A stretch of DNA of 64,000 bases from Bacteroidales bacterium M3 (GCA_001689445.1 LUJN01000040.1:1-64000); one strand, 5' to 3'; numbered from the stretch's first letter, positions 27,621-36,250 are shown. Translations and numbers: made by a program. Notes: generated by a model from the letters alone, not told the origin.

Positions 27621-28301
27621 ATGAAAATCGGGATAATAGTGGCCATGTCAAAGGAGATGGCATTACTGCTGCCCCTGCTTGAGGGCGCGGCGGTGACACA
27701 GGTTGACGGAGTGGAGTTTCACACGGGACACATCGGACAACACGATATTGTCACCATGCAGTGTGGCATCGGAAAGGTCAACGCCGCGGTCGGCGCACTC
27801 ACGCTTATCAACAACTTCTCGCCCGAGCTGGTGGTAAACACCGGCGTCGCAGGTGGCGCGGGCGCGGCTGCCGGCATCCTTGATGTCGTCGTGGCCGACC
27901 GAATTGCCTACCACGACGTGTGGTGCGGCCCGGGCACCGAGCCTGGCGACGCGGCGGGATGCCCGCGGTTTTTTGCCACAAGCCCCTCCGTCCTTGCCCT
28001 TGATTCCGTGCAGCCAAGGCAGGGAGTGAAGCGCGGACTTATAGCCTCGGGCGACATTTTCGTGTCGCGCCCCGAGGAGGTGGAGCACATCAAGGGGTTA
28101 TATCCCGACGCTCTCGCCATCGACATGGAGAGCGCCGCTATAGCGCAGGTGTGCTACCTAAAGAGCGTGCCATTCGCCTGCCTCCGCGTCATCAGCGACA
28201 CCCCCGGAGCAGCCGAAAACATATCCCAGTATGAGAACTTCTGGGAGGATGCCCCGCGCCACACATTCTCCCTGCTGCAGGAGGTAATCGGACAACTGTA
28301 A
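27621..28301 (+). CDS. mtnN: MTA/SAH nucleosidase
   Basis: The enzyme splits 5'-methylthioadenosine and S-adenosylhomocysteine to release adenine, giving S-ribosylhomocysteine for LuxS. The 226-residue protein begins with IGIIVAMSKEMALLLPLL and carries the GxGKVNAAV motif (CGIGKVNAAVGA), the purine/ribose site AIDMESAAIAQ (Glu about 172) and the catalytic aspartate in RVISDTPG (about residue 195). luxS follows after 21 bases, so the two consecutive steps of the activated-methyl cycle are encoded together. Confidence 0.95.
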   Translation: MKIGIIVAMSKEMALLLPLLEGAAVTQVDGVEFHTGHIGQHDIVTMQCGIGKVNAAVGALTLINNFSPELVVNTGVAGGAGAAAGILDVVVADRIAYHDVWCGPGTEPGDAAGCPRFFATSPSVLALDSVQPRQGVKRGLIASGDIFVSRPEEVEHIKGLYPDALAIDMESAAIAQVCYLKSVPFACLRVISDTPGAAENISQYENFWEDAPRHTFSLLQEVIGQL

Positions 28302-28322
28302 CACACCCAACGACTGCCAACA

Positions 28323-28805
28323 ATGAAAAAGATACCGAGTTTCACTATAGACCACACGCGGCTGCTGCGCGGCATATATGTCTCACGGCGTGATGTCACC
28401 CCTGCGGGAGACGTCATCACCACATTTGACATCCGCATGACCGAGCCAAACCGCCAGCCGGCACTCTCTCCCGAAGCACTGCACGCTATGGAGCATCTCG
28501 CAGCGACATTCCTGCGCAACCATCCCACGTGGGCATCGCGGGTCATCTACTGGGGCCCGATGGGCTGCTGTACGGGCAACTACCTGCTGATGTCGGGCGA
28601 ACTTACCCCACAGGACATCCTCCCGCTTATGCGCGAGACATTCGGGTTTGTCGCAAACTTTGAAGGAGATGTCCCCGGCGCGACACCCCGCGACTGCGGC
28701 AACTACTCGTTCATGGACCTTGCCGCCGCCCGACAGGCCGCACGCCGCTACCTTGACGAGGTGCTTGCCGACCCCTCCCCTGAAAACCTCAATTACCCCG
28801 CCTGA
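28323..28805 (+). CDS. luxS: S-ribosylhomocysteine lyase LuxS
   Basis: LuxS converts S-ribosylhomocysteine to homocysteine and DPD, the precursor of autoinducer-2. All key residues are visible in the 160-residue protein: metal ligands H54 and H58 with the catalytic E57 in LHAMEHL, the catalytic Cys in GPMGCCTGNY (C82), and the third ligand C125 in RDCGNYSF. It lies 21 bases after mtnN and 20 bases before an AlbA_2 gene. Confidence 0.97.
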   Translation: MKKIPSFTIDHTRLLRGIYVSRRDVTPAGDVITTFDIRMTEPNRQPALSPEALHAMEHLAATFLRNHPTWASRVIYWGPMGCCTGNYLLMSGELTPQDILPLMRETFGFVANFEGDVPGATPRDCGNYSFMDLAAARQAARRYLDEVLADPSPENLNYPA

Positions 28806-28825
28806 CCCATTTCCCCGCCAAAGCT

Positions 28826-29494
28826 ATGAAAGACATCCGCGCCATCCGGGGCCGACACTACCTGCAACGCCTCATCGACGAGGGGGAACACGAGCATCAG
28901 GACTTCAAATTTGCCATCTCCGATGCCCGCAAGATAGCACGCAGCATCTCGGCATTTGCCAACAACGCGGGCGGACGCCTGTTGGTCGGCGTGAAAGACA
29001 ACGGCCGCATCGCCGGCGTACGCAACGAGGAGGACATCTACGTCATCGAACAGGCTGCCGAGATGTACTGCCGCCCCTCGCAGCATGTCGACTTCTCGGC
29101 CTACCGTGCCGAGGGGGATGCCGTGGTCGTCATCGCCACAATAACCGCCGCACCGCGCCGCCCGGTAATGTCACAAGAGCCCGACCTGACATGGAACGCT
29201 TACTACCGCGTGGCCGATGAGAACATCCTCGCCCCCGATATCATGGTCAAGGCATGGCGGCGTCGCCACAGCCTCTGCACGACGGCTCCACTCACTCTCG
29301 GCGAGCGCGAGCTGTCGCTACTGAGCCTCATCGACCGCCACGGTGCAGTCACCCTCCACGACTACATCACTACCTCCCACCTCAGCAGCCCCGCCGCCGA
29401 GCAGGTCATCACAGCTCTCTACTCCATGGGTATCATCGACTTCCGCTACCACGCCCGCACGTTCCATCTCGTCCGCTCCACAGCCGAGGATTGA
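28826..29494 (+). CDS. AlbA_2 (Schlafen-like) putative DNA-binding protein
   Basis: A 222-residue protein with an N-terminal AlbA_2 domain (about residues 10-125): the conserved E-x-QDFKF start, KIARSISAFANNAGGRLLVGV, and GRIAGVRNEEDI. A C-terminal winged-helix-like part (about 150-220) includes LGERELSLLSLIDRHGAVTL. AlbA_2 proteins are regulators or nucleic-acid-interacting proteins of mostly unknown target. It lies 20 bases downstream of luxS on the same strand and is probably the third gene of that operon, making a regulatory link to methyl recycling or AI-2 conceivable. Confidence 0.87.
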   Translation: MKDIRAIRGRHYLQRLIDEGEHEHQDFKFAISDARKIARSISAFANNAGGRLLVGVKDNGRIAGVRNEEDIYVIEQAAEMYCRPSQHVDFSAYRAEGDAVVVIATITAAPRRPVMSQEPDLTWNAYYRVADENILAPDIMVKAWRRRHSLCTTAPLTLGERELSLLSLIDRHGAVTLHDYITTSHLSSPAAEQVITALYSMGIIDFRYHARTFHLVRSTAED

Positions 29495-29571
29495 AGATCC
29501 TAGCAAACCGGCTAATTGATTTTAATGAAGCACCCATAGGGTAAAGCCTAAAAAATACCCGATTTTAAGTA

Positions 29572-29602
29572 TTTCATCCCTTGACATATGGCAGTAATTT
29601 TG
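29572..29602 (+). promoter_or_regulatory. Promoter of candidate RNA
   Basis: TTTC (29572-29575), a 19-base spacer, then TAATTTTG (29595-29602). No start codon with a downstream gene follows; transcription would enter the hairpin-rich segment 29608-29760. Confidence 0.6.
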
Positions 29603-29607
29603 CATAC

Positions 29608-29760
29608 AGATAATTATACGAATATTGTGCCATGAATCACTGGCACCTCTCTCCCATACTTGGGTAAAGGTGGACGAGTAATCTATTTTATTCTTAACGC
29701 TATTGTTTTATACGCCGACGGGCAGCAGGTTTGCGAAAACCATGCCGCCCGTCACTTCTT
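29608..29760 (+). ncRNA. Candidate structured non-coding RNA
   Basis: It starts just after a good promoter. Structure: GTGCCA/TGGCAC stem (29627-29646), CCCA/TGGG hairpin, then a long composite stem 29717-29753: GACGGGC/GCCCGTC, GCA/TGC, GGTTT/AAACC closed by the tetraloop GCGA (a GNRA loop). No known RNA family is recognised. It could also be an orphan leader. Confidence 0.35.
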
Positions 29761-29788
29761 CACATAAAATGTTAAAATACGTGTGAGA

Positions 29789-29820
29789 TTTGCAATTTTC
29801 GGAAACGCTGTATAATTTTG
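29789..29820 (+). promoter_or_regulatory. Second intergenic promoter
   Basis: TTTG (29789-29792), a 20-base spacer and TAATTTTG (29813-29820). It would transcribe the hairpin cluster at 30079-30131 and possibly the genes from 30393. Confidence 0.6.
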
Positions 29821-30078
29821 TCATACCGTATTGTCACATTTGTTGCGTCAAAGGAATGTGCGGTGAGCGATAGGATGGCGTGGAGGAGAGTCCGACCACC
29901 CATGACAATGAGATAGCCTGATCGACAGCGCGACCTATCCACAAAAAGCACCCCCATCCCGCAGCAGATGCCTCCTGTCAGACAGTCATCGTAGGCCATT
30001 CCGTGACCGAGGATCAACATGATTGTAAAATTTTAGACCCTACTGTAACAAGTATCTAAACACTCCAAGCCCGGTAAC

Positions 30079-30131
30079 GACACAAGCAGGCGACCCCTGC
30101 TCCCGGACGGCGCATAGTATGCGCCCGTGTC
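30079..30131 (+). other. Three-stem structured segment
   Basis: Closing stem GACAC/GTGTC (30079-30083 with 30127-30131) enclosing hairpins GCAGG/CCTGC (30086-30100) and GGCGCAT-AGT-ATGCGCC (30109-30125). It could be a three-way junction in RNA. Confidence 0.4.
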
Positions 30132-30392
30132 CCACTTGGTTTACATCATCAGACCTCACGGATATTCCTTTCACCTACGACACAGACATCCCCCTTGCCA
30201 CTTTGATAATCGACAAGCCCACGCCGTGACGGCGTGAAAGCCAATTTCCGTGTTTGCCTGTCATGAGACCGCCGGACGGCCGCCGGGCACTCTCCCCCGA
30301 TACCGTAGGGAACAATCCGCCACCATCGGCAACATCACAACCAATCCAATTTAATAAACACAATGAATCACAAACGATTATAAAAGATGCGA

Positions 30393-30731
30393 ATGGATAT
30401 TCTCAAGGAAATTCTGTTGCCCGGTCTCGCCGCCCTTGGAGGGATTCTTGCTACCGTGGCGTCGGTTTTGGGCATAGTAAGGAAACGGAAGCTTGACACG
30501 CTCGCCGAAGATCTTGCCAAATCGCGGGCGCGCACGAGAAGCCTGAGTAAAGAATTGATGCAGGTTTACATGAACGTAAACGAGCTGCTCGATATAGAAG
30601 AGAAACTTTCGTCGCAATTGGGAATGTCAAAGAAAAGCGTGAGGTCGGGACACAAGACAGACCGTCACATTCACCCCAAGCACGTATCCACCCGCATCGA
30701 AGAACTTAGGAACCAATTAAATAACCAATAG
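30393..30731 (+). CDS. Small membrane protein with coiled coil
   Basis: Not a recognised family. About 112 residues from the ATG at 30393 (MDILKEILLPGL; another ATG lies at 30387). One transmembrane helix (about residues 8-28), a basic RKRK stop-transfer stretch, then a charged helical coiled-coil region (about 30-75) and a His/Lys-rich C-terminal part. The stop lies 3 bases before the ATG of the LRR gene, so the two are almost certainly translated from the same message. A role in anchoring or regulating the neighbour is possible but unproven. Confidence 0.65.
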   Translation: MDILKEILLPGLAALGGILATVASVLGIVRKRKLDTLAEDLAKSRARTRSLSKELMQVYMNVNELLDIEEKLSSQLGMSKKSVRSGHKTDRHIHPKHVSTRIEELRNQLNNQ

Positions 30732-30734
30732 ATT

Positions 30735-32609
30735 ATGCAAAACATCATTAAAAAATTATCATTACTCTTGTTGGCGGGAATCTCTTTGTTCGCCTCGGAG
30801 ATGTCTCATGCTGAAGACATTCCGGACTGTTATATCCGTCTTGCATCTAATCCACATACTTCGTCCTCGAGGTATTATGAGGGAACCACCTCAGACGGTA
30901 TGATATTCGGCATATATTTGAATACTCCCGGCCATTACGGTGAAGGTTACCGTTTTGTTGGATTTAGGAATCCCGATGAAGTTCCGGAACGTGTCGTGAT
31001 TCCCGAGAAAGTCCGCTTCATCCCCCAGTCGGGCGACGCTGAAGTAGCATCAATTAGCGTCGTCGAATACTCGTTCAGTAATTGCAAAAACCTAAAGGAG
31101 ATTGTTCTCGACTGTTGTAATGACCTGAATTGTTTCAGTGAATGCGAGTCTCTTGAGAGCATAGTCTACAGAGGGGGGAGTGAGAGGATTACAGGTCGAA
31201 TCATATCTTCTCCTTTGCTTAAAAGTATTAAGTTCGGTGAATACTCGGAATTTGATTGCGTCCGAGCTTTCGCAAGCTGCCCTTCATTAGAGAGGTTAGA
31301 GTTGATGGGGGGAGGACAAGTAAGGGATCTCTTCCTACCTGAATCCGATGTTTATGGTTGGTCCACTCAATATAGTTCCATATCTCCGGGAGACTGGGAT
31401 TATAATGACAATAAGTACTATCGGGATTATTTTTCCGCTTCTTTTTATTGGTTCGGGAACATGGCGGAAAATGCGGAAATTGTTATTCCTTTCAAGTATC
31501 GTGCTCAATGTTATGAGGTTGATTATTATCATAATGGCCTTTACAAGATGGCCCGGAACATAAGGATAGCGGATCCGGAAAACACTTTAACCCTGGAATA
31601 TAGCCTTAATTACGCAGGCGAACTCGTAAATAAAATCAATCTTGATGATGTGTTAAAGGTACGCTCAATCAAGCTCTCCGGCCCGATCAATGGGGTGGAG
31701 ATGGCCATTATTAAAAAAATGAAGAATATTGAAACCATCGACCTTTCCGACACCAGGATTGTTGAGGGGGGATTGCCCGGTGACTGTCAGACGCAAGAAG
31801 GAGTATTTCAGAAAGATTATCTGGAAGGTCTCTATCCCAAAAGGGTTTTGATGCCTAAGGTATCGAGGATTGAAAGCCTTCCCGAATGGCCTCTTGAGGA
31901 GTTCCGAATACCCGAAGGTGTTGAAAGCATGGGAACAATAGAAGAATTGCACTTCCTTCAGGAATTGGAGATTCCCTCAAGCGTAACTGAAATCGGAGAG
32001 CTGTATCATTTATCGTCATTGAAACGCTTGGTGATACCTGACAATGTTAAATCTGTCGGCACAATCGGCGGGTGTCCCCAGTTAGAGGAATTGGTTTACG
32101 GAAAAGGGATTGAATCGGTTCCCGGACTGGGCAAAGATAATTTCTGCCGGAAGCTCAAGAAAGTCGTGATGAGCGAGAACGTGAAGGATATATCCGGTTT
32201 CCTGGGATATAATGCGTATGGTAATGATAGATATTGTCTTGACGACGTGTATCTTCCTGTAGCGAGGGCAATGCAGTATCCCGAGACCATCCACGGCACC
32301 AATCTTTATGTGCCCAAAGGTTTCCGCAATACCTATCTGCTCTGCGGTTGGAATGAAGGATTCTCGAACATCATAGAGATGGACGACTCGGGTATAGAGG
32401 ACACAGAGGCGACGGAGCGTGGCATCGTACAGGTTGAAGGACGGGACATTGTTCCGGTCGGCTTTCAGGAAGGAACCCTCATGGCGGTTTATTCGCTGGA
32501 CGGCGCGTCGATCTATTCGGGACTGACGCAGAGGATACAAGGATTATCCGCCGGCATCTACATAGTAACCGTCGGCAACGACTTCCGGGCCAAGGTGATA
32601 GTGCGCTGA
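30735..32609 (+). CDS. BspA-like leucine-rich repeat protein, T9SS cargo
   Basis: A 624-residue secreted protein: signal peptide (about residues 1-26, LSLLLLAGISLFASEMSHA), then BspA/TpLRR-like repeats with the RVVIPEKVRFIP, LEIPSSVTEIGEL and RLVIPDNVKSVG units. The C-terminal ~60 residues form a type A sorting domain (AVYSLDGASIYSG, then LSAGIYIVTVG and a basic end). BspA-like proteins are surface adhesins of host-associated Bacteroidales. Much of the gene is AT-rich compared with its neighbours, while the last 200 bases return to background, consistent with an acquired or fast-evolving body joined to a native sorting tail. A strong terminator follows at 32741. Confidence 0.85.
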   Translation: MQNIIKKLSLLLLAGISLFASEMSHAEDIPDCYIRLASNPHTSSSRYYEGTTSDGMIFGIYLNTPGHYGEGYRFVGFRNPDEVPERVVIPEKVRFIPQSGDAEVASISVVEYSFSNCKNLKEIVLDCCNDLNCFSECESLESIVYRGGSERITGRIISSPLLKSIKFGEYSEFDCVRAFASCPSLERLELMGGGQVRDLFLPESDVYGWSTQYSSISPGDWDYNDNKYYRDYFSASFYWFGNMAENAEIVIPFKYRAQCYEVDYYHNGLYKMARNIRIADPENTLTLEYSLNYAGELVNKINLDDVLKVRSIKLSGPINGVEMAIIKKMKNIETIDLSDTRIVEGGLPGDCQTQEGVFQKDYLEGLYPKRVLMPKVSRIESLPEWPLEEFRIPEGVESMGTIEELHFLQELEIPSSVTEIGELYHLSSLKRLVIPDNVKSVGTIGGCPQLEELVYGKGIESVPGLGKDNFCRKLKKVVMSENVKDISGFLGYNAYGNDRYCLDDVYLPVARAMQYPETIHGTNLYVPKGFRNTYLLCGWNEGFSNIIEMDDSGIEDTEATERGIVQVEGRDIVPVGFQEGTLMAVYSLDGASIYSGLTQRIQGLSAGIYIVTVGNDFRAKVIVR

Positions 32610-32740
32610 CGACCTTTATCCTTCCATATATCCCGAGGAGAGTGTGGCAAAACTTGGCAAATATGTGGAACGGCCCATCAATGTAGGGACATGTTGAGAA
32701 ATTGGCAGTTCTGCGACAGCCTCACCACATCCTCACCCAT

Positions 32741-32775
32741 AAGGTGGTGTTGCAAGTTTGCAACACCACCTTTTT
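32741..32775 (+). terminator. Intrinsic terminator after LRR gene
   Basis: A perfect 14-base stem AAGGTGGTGTTGCA / TGCAACACCACCTT with an AGTT loop, followed by TTTTTC. The rest of 32610-32939 holds the GH81 promoter and leader. Confidence 0.92.
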
Positions 32776-32815
32776 CTAAATTCCACCCCAGTGCCCGATA
32801 TTTCTGTGAAATATG

Positions 32816-32846
32816 GTTGCAGAATGGAGGAATATGATTATTTTTG
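32816..32846 (+). promoter_or_regulatory. Promoter of GH81 gene
   Basis: GTTG (32816-32819), a 19-base spacer, TATTTTTG (32839-32846). The ~90-base leader contains GGCGGCA (32864) pairing with TGCCGCC (32894-32900), followed by a T-rich run, which could act as an attenuator. Confidence 0.7.
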
Positions 32847-32939
32847 CAACCGTATGTTATTTTGGCGGCATAGGTGTTTTTGTAAAGTGTTTTTGCCGCC
32901 GACTATTTTTATTAACAGGGATAAAGTGATTTACCTATC

Positions 32940-35831
32940 ATGAAGACAAAAATTCTTCTTGCGGCGGCAGCTGTGACGCTGCTTGCCCCATCCGCTTCGA
33001 TGTCCGAGATTGTACAGGCCGGCAGCGGAAGTTACACAACCGAGTTTCCAGGCACCGATGCGGCCGGACGCAACGGCTATCCGACCGCCTCACTGCTGTT
33101 GAGCGGACGCGCCGTCGGCAAGCCCGTGCCATCCAACGACTGGTGGTCAAAAAAACTCACACATGCCACTCCCGAGAATCTGTTCAACTACCCGCTTGGT
33201 CTACAGACCCCGGGCAACGGACTGGTGATACTGAAAAGCCCGACCGGCGGAGCTATTGCCGGCGACCGCCCTCTGACGGTGGGAGTCCGGGGCCTGTCAT
33301 GTGACGCAGTGACCGTGTGCGACTATTCCGACTGGACTGTCACATTCGCATGGGATAACGGCTCGACACGCATGGAGGCCATCATACCCACAGGCTCGCC
33401 GATGGTCTACTTCACCAAGACAGGTTCCCAGCCCGTGTCGATAGACTGGGGCAACTGGGGCGACCTGAGCATCAACGGCAACATAGCGGTCATCACAGGC
33501 AGTTTCAACGGTGCATCCTATGCCCTGTATGCCCCCTCGGGAAGCACATGGGAACGCGAAGGCTCAGCTCTCGTCTCAGACCTCGGAGGCAAAGACTATT
33601 GGTCTGTAGCACTCCTGCCCTCCTCCAACAACGCCTCCGCCCAGGCTGCGGAATGGCAACAGCACGCGTTTACATTCCCTGCCGACACCCGCGCGACATG
33701 GGTGTATGACGAGAAGACCGGACGCGTCACCACAACCTACACCGTAACTCCCGATGTCAAAGAGGGGAACGGCACATGCCTGTTCGGGCTTCTTCCCCAC
33801 CAATGGGCACACCTCAAGGGCAACCCGTCACTGGAGGCAGCGACATACGAGACGGTGCGCGGCACAATGCGCATGCTCGGAGCCAACAGTTTCTCCACCG
33901 AGTTGACCTTCCACGGCATACTCCCCACACTGCCCCAAGTGACTTCCGAGGCGAGCGGATACTCATCGGCAGAGCTTGACCGCCTCATCAAGGAGACCCT
34001 CGATAACGACGGACTGGACCCGTGGACCGACAGCTACAACGACGGACAGCTACTCAACCGCCTCGTGCAGACAGGACGCATAGCCCGCGAGAAGGGCAAC
34101 ACGACCGCGTTAAACACTGCAATAGCAAAAGTGAAATCGCAGATTGAGAACTGGCTCACCTATACTCCCGGAGAGAAAGCCTTCTTGTTCTACTACTACA
34201 AGCCGTGGGGCACAATGTTAGGATATCCTGCAGGTCACGGGCAGGACACCAATATCAACGACCACCATTTCCACTGGGGATACATAATCCATGCAGCAGC
34301 ATGGCTGGCCCAGAACGATCCGGCATGGGGACAGAAATGGAAGCCCATGGTGGAACTGCTCATCCGTGATGCCGCATCGACCGACCGCAACGACCCGCTG
34401 TTCCCCTACCAGCGTTCATTCAGCCCCTACTCGGGTCACTGCTGGGCCAACGGCACGGCATCAATCGGCATAGGCAACGACCAGGAATCGACATCAGAAT
34501 CCATGCAGTTCCACTCCTCGCTCATCCACTGGGGAGAGGTGACAGGCAACAAGGCCATCCGCGACCTCGGCATATACATGTATGTCACCGAGCAGTCGGC
34601 AGTAGAGGAATACTGGTTTGACATCCACGACCGCAACCTGCCTGCGGGATACAAGCAGAAAGGCAAGTTTGTAGTGTCGCGCGTATTCACCAATGCCTAC
34701 GACTCCAACAATTTCTGGGGTGCAGGACCCGAAGGCTCCTACGGCATACAGCTCTACCCCATCCACGGCGGCTCGTTCTATCTCGTCGACAATCCCGAGT
34801 GGTCGGCACGGTTCTGGCGTGCATTCGAGACCGACACCGACGTGCTGCGCAACGTGGAGAACGCCAACATATGGTACGACACCCTGTGGCAGTTCCTCGC
34901 CATGATGGATGCCAACCGCGCCATCTCGCTCTACAACGCCTACCCGCAGCGCGGGCTTAAATTCGGCATCTCAGCTGCTCAGACCTACCAATGGCTCCAC
35001 TCCATGGCCGAATTGGGACAGCCCGACCGCACCATAACCGCCGACTACCCCATCGCCGCCGCATTTGAGAAAAACGGCAAGATGACCTATGTAGCCCACA
35101 ACTACTCATCGTCGCCACGCACAGTGACATTCTCCGACGGCGGCACACTGGAAGTCCCCGCCAACTCCATGGCTACATCGGAAGGCATATCCAGCCGTCC
35201 TATCGACCCGATTGACCCCATAGATCCTATCGACCCGGTTGACCCCGACCCCTCGGGCTATTGCACCTACACCTCATCCGAGGCCACCGACGGCAGCTTT
35301 GCCGGGCCATACACCCTTTCCTACCGCACTGACGGCGACAAGGTGGAGATTACAGCTAAGTTTGACGGCGACTATGTAGGCCTCGCCGTGGCATATATCT
35401 TCAATGAGACCCAGGGCTTTGCAGAGCTGCCGATGTCGGCCGACGGCGATGCCACATTCAAGGGAGCAATCTCCGGCGTATCAGCAGGACAGGAGGTAAA
35501 ATTCCGCATCAAGATAGCCTATGCCGGCGGTCTCGGCGTCACCAACCAGGTGACCTACAAAGTCGGCACAATCTGCGACATCACGGGACTTGACACCCTC
35601 CCCGCCGATGCCGTGAACATCTGGCCGACTCCTGTGCGCGACATCCTCAACATTACCGTCAACGCACCCTCAGCCCATACCTACGTGTGGGACGCATCTG
35701 GGGCACTCGTCCATGAGGCCGACATCGCCACCCGCGCGGCTATCGACGCCTCTGCCTGGGCACGCGGCATCTACTTCATCCGCATCGAGACCCCGCAAGG
35801 CATCCACGTCTCCAAAGTCGTGAAGCAATAA
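32940..35831 (+). CDS. GH81 endo-beta-1,3-glucanase, T9SS-secreted
   Basis: Family 81 enzymes cut beta-1,3-glucans (fungal cell wall, laminarin, curdlan) by inversion. 963 residues: signal peptide (about 1-22); GH81 catalytic region (about 30-745) with DGQLLNRLVQTG, DHHFHWGYI and the acidic GNDQESTSESMQF active-site motif; a PIDPID-type linker (about 755-770); a beta-sandwich module (about 775-870, CTYTSSEATDGSF onward) resembling CBM56 beta-1,3-glucan binders; and a C-terminal type A sorting domain (about 885-963, ending in GIYFIRIETPQGIHVSKVVKQ-like strands). So the enzyme is probably placed on the cell surface or released by the T9SS encoded nearby. It has its own promoter and terminator. 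Confidence 0.92.
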   Translation: MKTKILLAAAAVTLLAPSASMSEIVQAGSGSYTTEFPGTDAAGRNGYPTASLLLSGRAVGKPVPSNDWWSKKLTHATPENLFNYPLGLQTPGNGLVILKSPTGGAIAGDRPLTVGVRGLSCDAVTVCDYSDWTVTFAWDNGSTRMEAIIPTGSPMVYFTKTGSQPVSIDWGNWGDLSINGNIAVITGSFNGASYALYAPSGSTWEREGSALVSDLGGKDYWSVALLPSSNNASAQAAEWQQHAFTFPADTRATWVYDEKTGRVTTTYTVTPDVKEGNGTCLFGLLPHQWAHLKGNPSLEAATYETVRGTMRMLGANSFSTELTFHGILPTLPQVTSEASGYSSAELDRLIKETLDNDGLDPWTDSYNDGQLLNRLVQTGRIAREKGNTTALNTAIAKVKSQIENWLTYTPGEKAFLFYYYKPWGTMLGYPAGHGQDTNINDHHFHWGYIIHAAAWLAQNDPAWGQKWKPMVELLIRDAASTDRNDPLFPYQRSFSPYSGHCWANGTASIGIGNDQESTSESMQFHSSLIHWGEVTGNKAIRDLGIYMYVTEQSAVEEYWFDIHDRNLPAGYKQKGKFVVSRVFTNAYDSNNFWGAGPEGSYGIQLYPIHGGSFYLVDNPEWSARFWRAFETDTDVLRNVENANIWYDTLWQFLAMMDANRAISLYNAYPQRGLKFGISAAQTYQWLHSMAELGQPDRTITADYPIAAAFEKNGKMTYVAHNYSSSPRTVTFSDGGTLEVPANSMATSEGISSRPIDPIDPIDPIDPVDPDPSGYCTYTSSEATDGSFAGPYTLSYRTDGDKVEITAKFDGDYVGLAVAYIFNETQGFAELPMSADGDATFKGAISGVSAGQEVKFRIKIAYAGGLGVTNQVTYKVGTICDITGLDTLPADAVNIWPTPVRDILNITVNAPSAHTYVWDASGALVHEADIATRAAIDASAWARGIYFIRIETPQGIHVSKVVKQ

Positions 35832-35853
35832 CGCCCGACCGGCCACATACCAT

Positions 35854-35889
35854 CAACGCCCGACAACGATTTCATCGTGTCGGGCGTTG
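35854..35889 (+). terminator. Terminator of GH81 gene
   Basis: A long stem CAACGCCCGAC / GTCGGGCGTTG with inner ACGAT / ATCGT, a TTC loop, and one bulged A, followed by TAATTT. Its 3' arm overlaps the -33 element of the next promoter. Confidence 0.8.
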
Positions 35890-35916
35890 TAATTTCAAGG
35901 ACAATCGCTATATTTG
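35886..35916 (+). promoter_or_regulatory. Promoter of mntA-hepT
   Basis: GTTG (35886-35889), a 19-base spacer, TATATTTG (35909-35916), 25 bases before the mntA start. Confidence 0.75.
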
Positions 35917-35941
35917 CAGATATCCTCAACTCAAAGAGTCC

Positions 35942-36250
35942 ATGAAACTGATTGAACTAAATATCAAGCGCATCATAGAGCTATGTCGGCTCCATAGGGT
36001 AAAAACGTTGTCGGTATTCGGGTCAATACTTACCGAGCGGTTTAATGACAATAGCGATGTGGACTTGCTTGTCAACTTCGACACGACCAATCATGAAGAA
36101 TGGGACTATGTGTCCAATTATTTCAATTTCCAAGATGCATTAGAGGCACTTTTTGGACGCAAAGTAGACCTCATAGAGGAAAAGGGCTTGAGGAATAAAT
36201 ATTTTATTGACGAGGTCAACCGCACAAAACAATTGGTATATGCCCGATAA
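35942..36250 (+). CDS. mntA: MntA nucleotidyltransferase antitoxin
   Basis: A 102-residue minimal nucleotidyltransferase. The GSX10DXD active site is exact: GS at residues 27-28 and DVD at 39-41 (VFGSILTERF, then NSDVDLLVNF). In type VII toxin-antitoxin systems MntA transfers AMP groups from ATP to a tyrosine of the HepT toxin and so neutralises it. It overlaps hepT by 11 bases, and the pair is AT-rich compared with flanking genes, consistent with acquisition. Confidence 0.93.
   Translation: MKLIELNIKRIIELCRLHRVKTLSVFGSILTERFNDNSDVDLLVNFDTTNHEEWDYVSNYFNFQDALEALFGRKVDLIEEKGLRNKYFIDEVNRTKQLVYAR

Larger units (their letters stand above)
29495..30386. other. 892-base intergenic region with promoters and hairpins
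   Basis: No convincing protein gene on either strand. It holds two plus-strand promoters (29572-29602 and 29789-29820), a GNRA-capped 37-base hairpin (29717-29753), a paired hairpin cluster (30079-30131) and a CACGCCG/CGGCGTG hairpin (30220-30236). An 82-codon minus-strand frame at 29772-30020 is unsupported. Confidence 0.7.

Noticed and set aside
29882..29920. GGAGGAGAGTCCGACC resembles the RNase P RNA GAGGAAAGTCCGGGC core
   Set aside because: The other conserved RNase P regions (ACAGNRA, GGAGCAAGGCC-like) are not found downstream; chance similarity.
29772..30020. 82-codon minus-strand frame (MLILGHGMAYDDC)
   Set aside because: No recognised family, no promoter box upstream, and a plus-strand promoter sits inside it. 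It may be real but I cannot support it.
35201..35250. Possible microsatellite in GH81
   Set aside because: The repeat is at protein level (Pro-Ile-Asp linker) with varied synonymous codons, so it is a linker, not a slippage tract.
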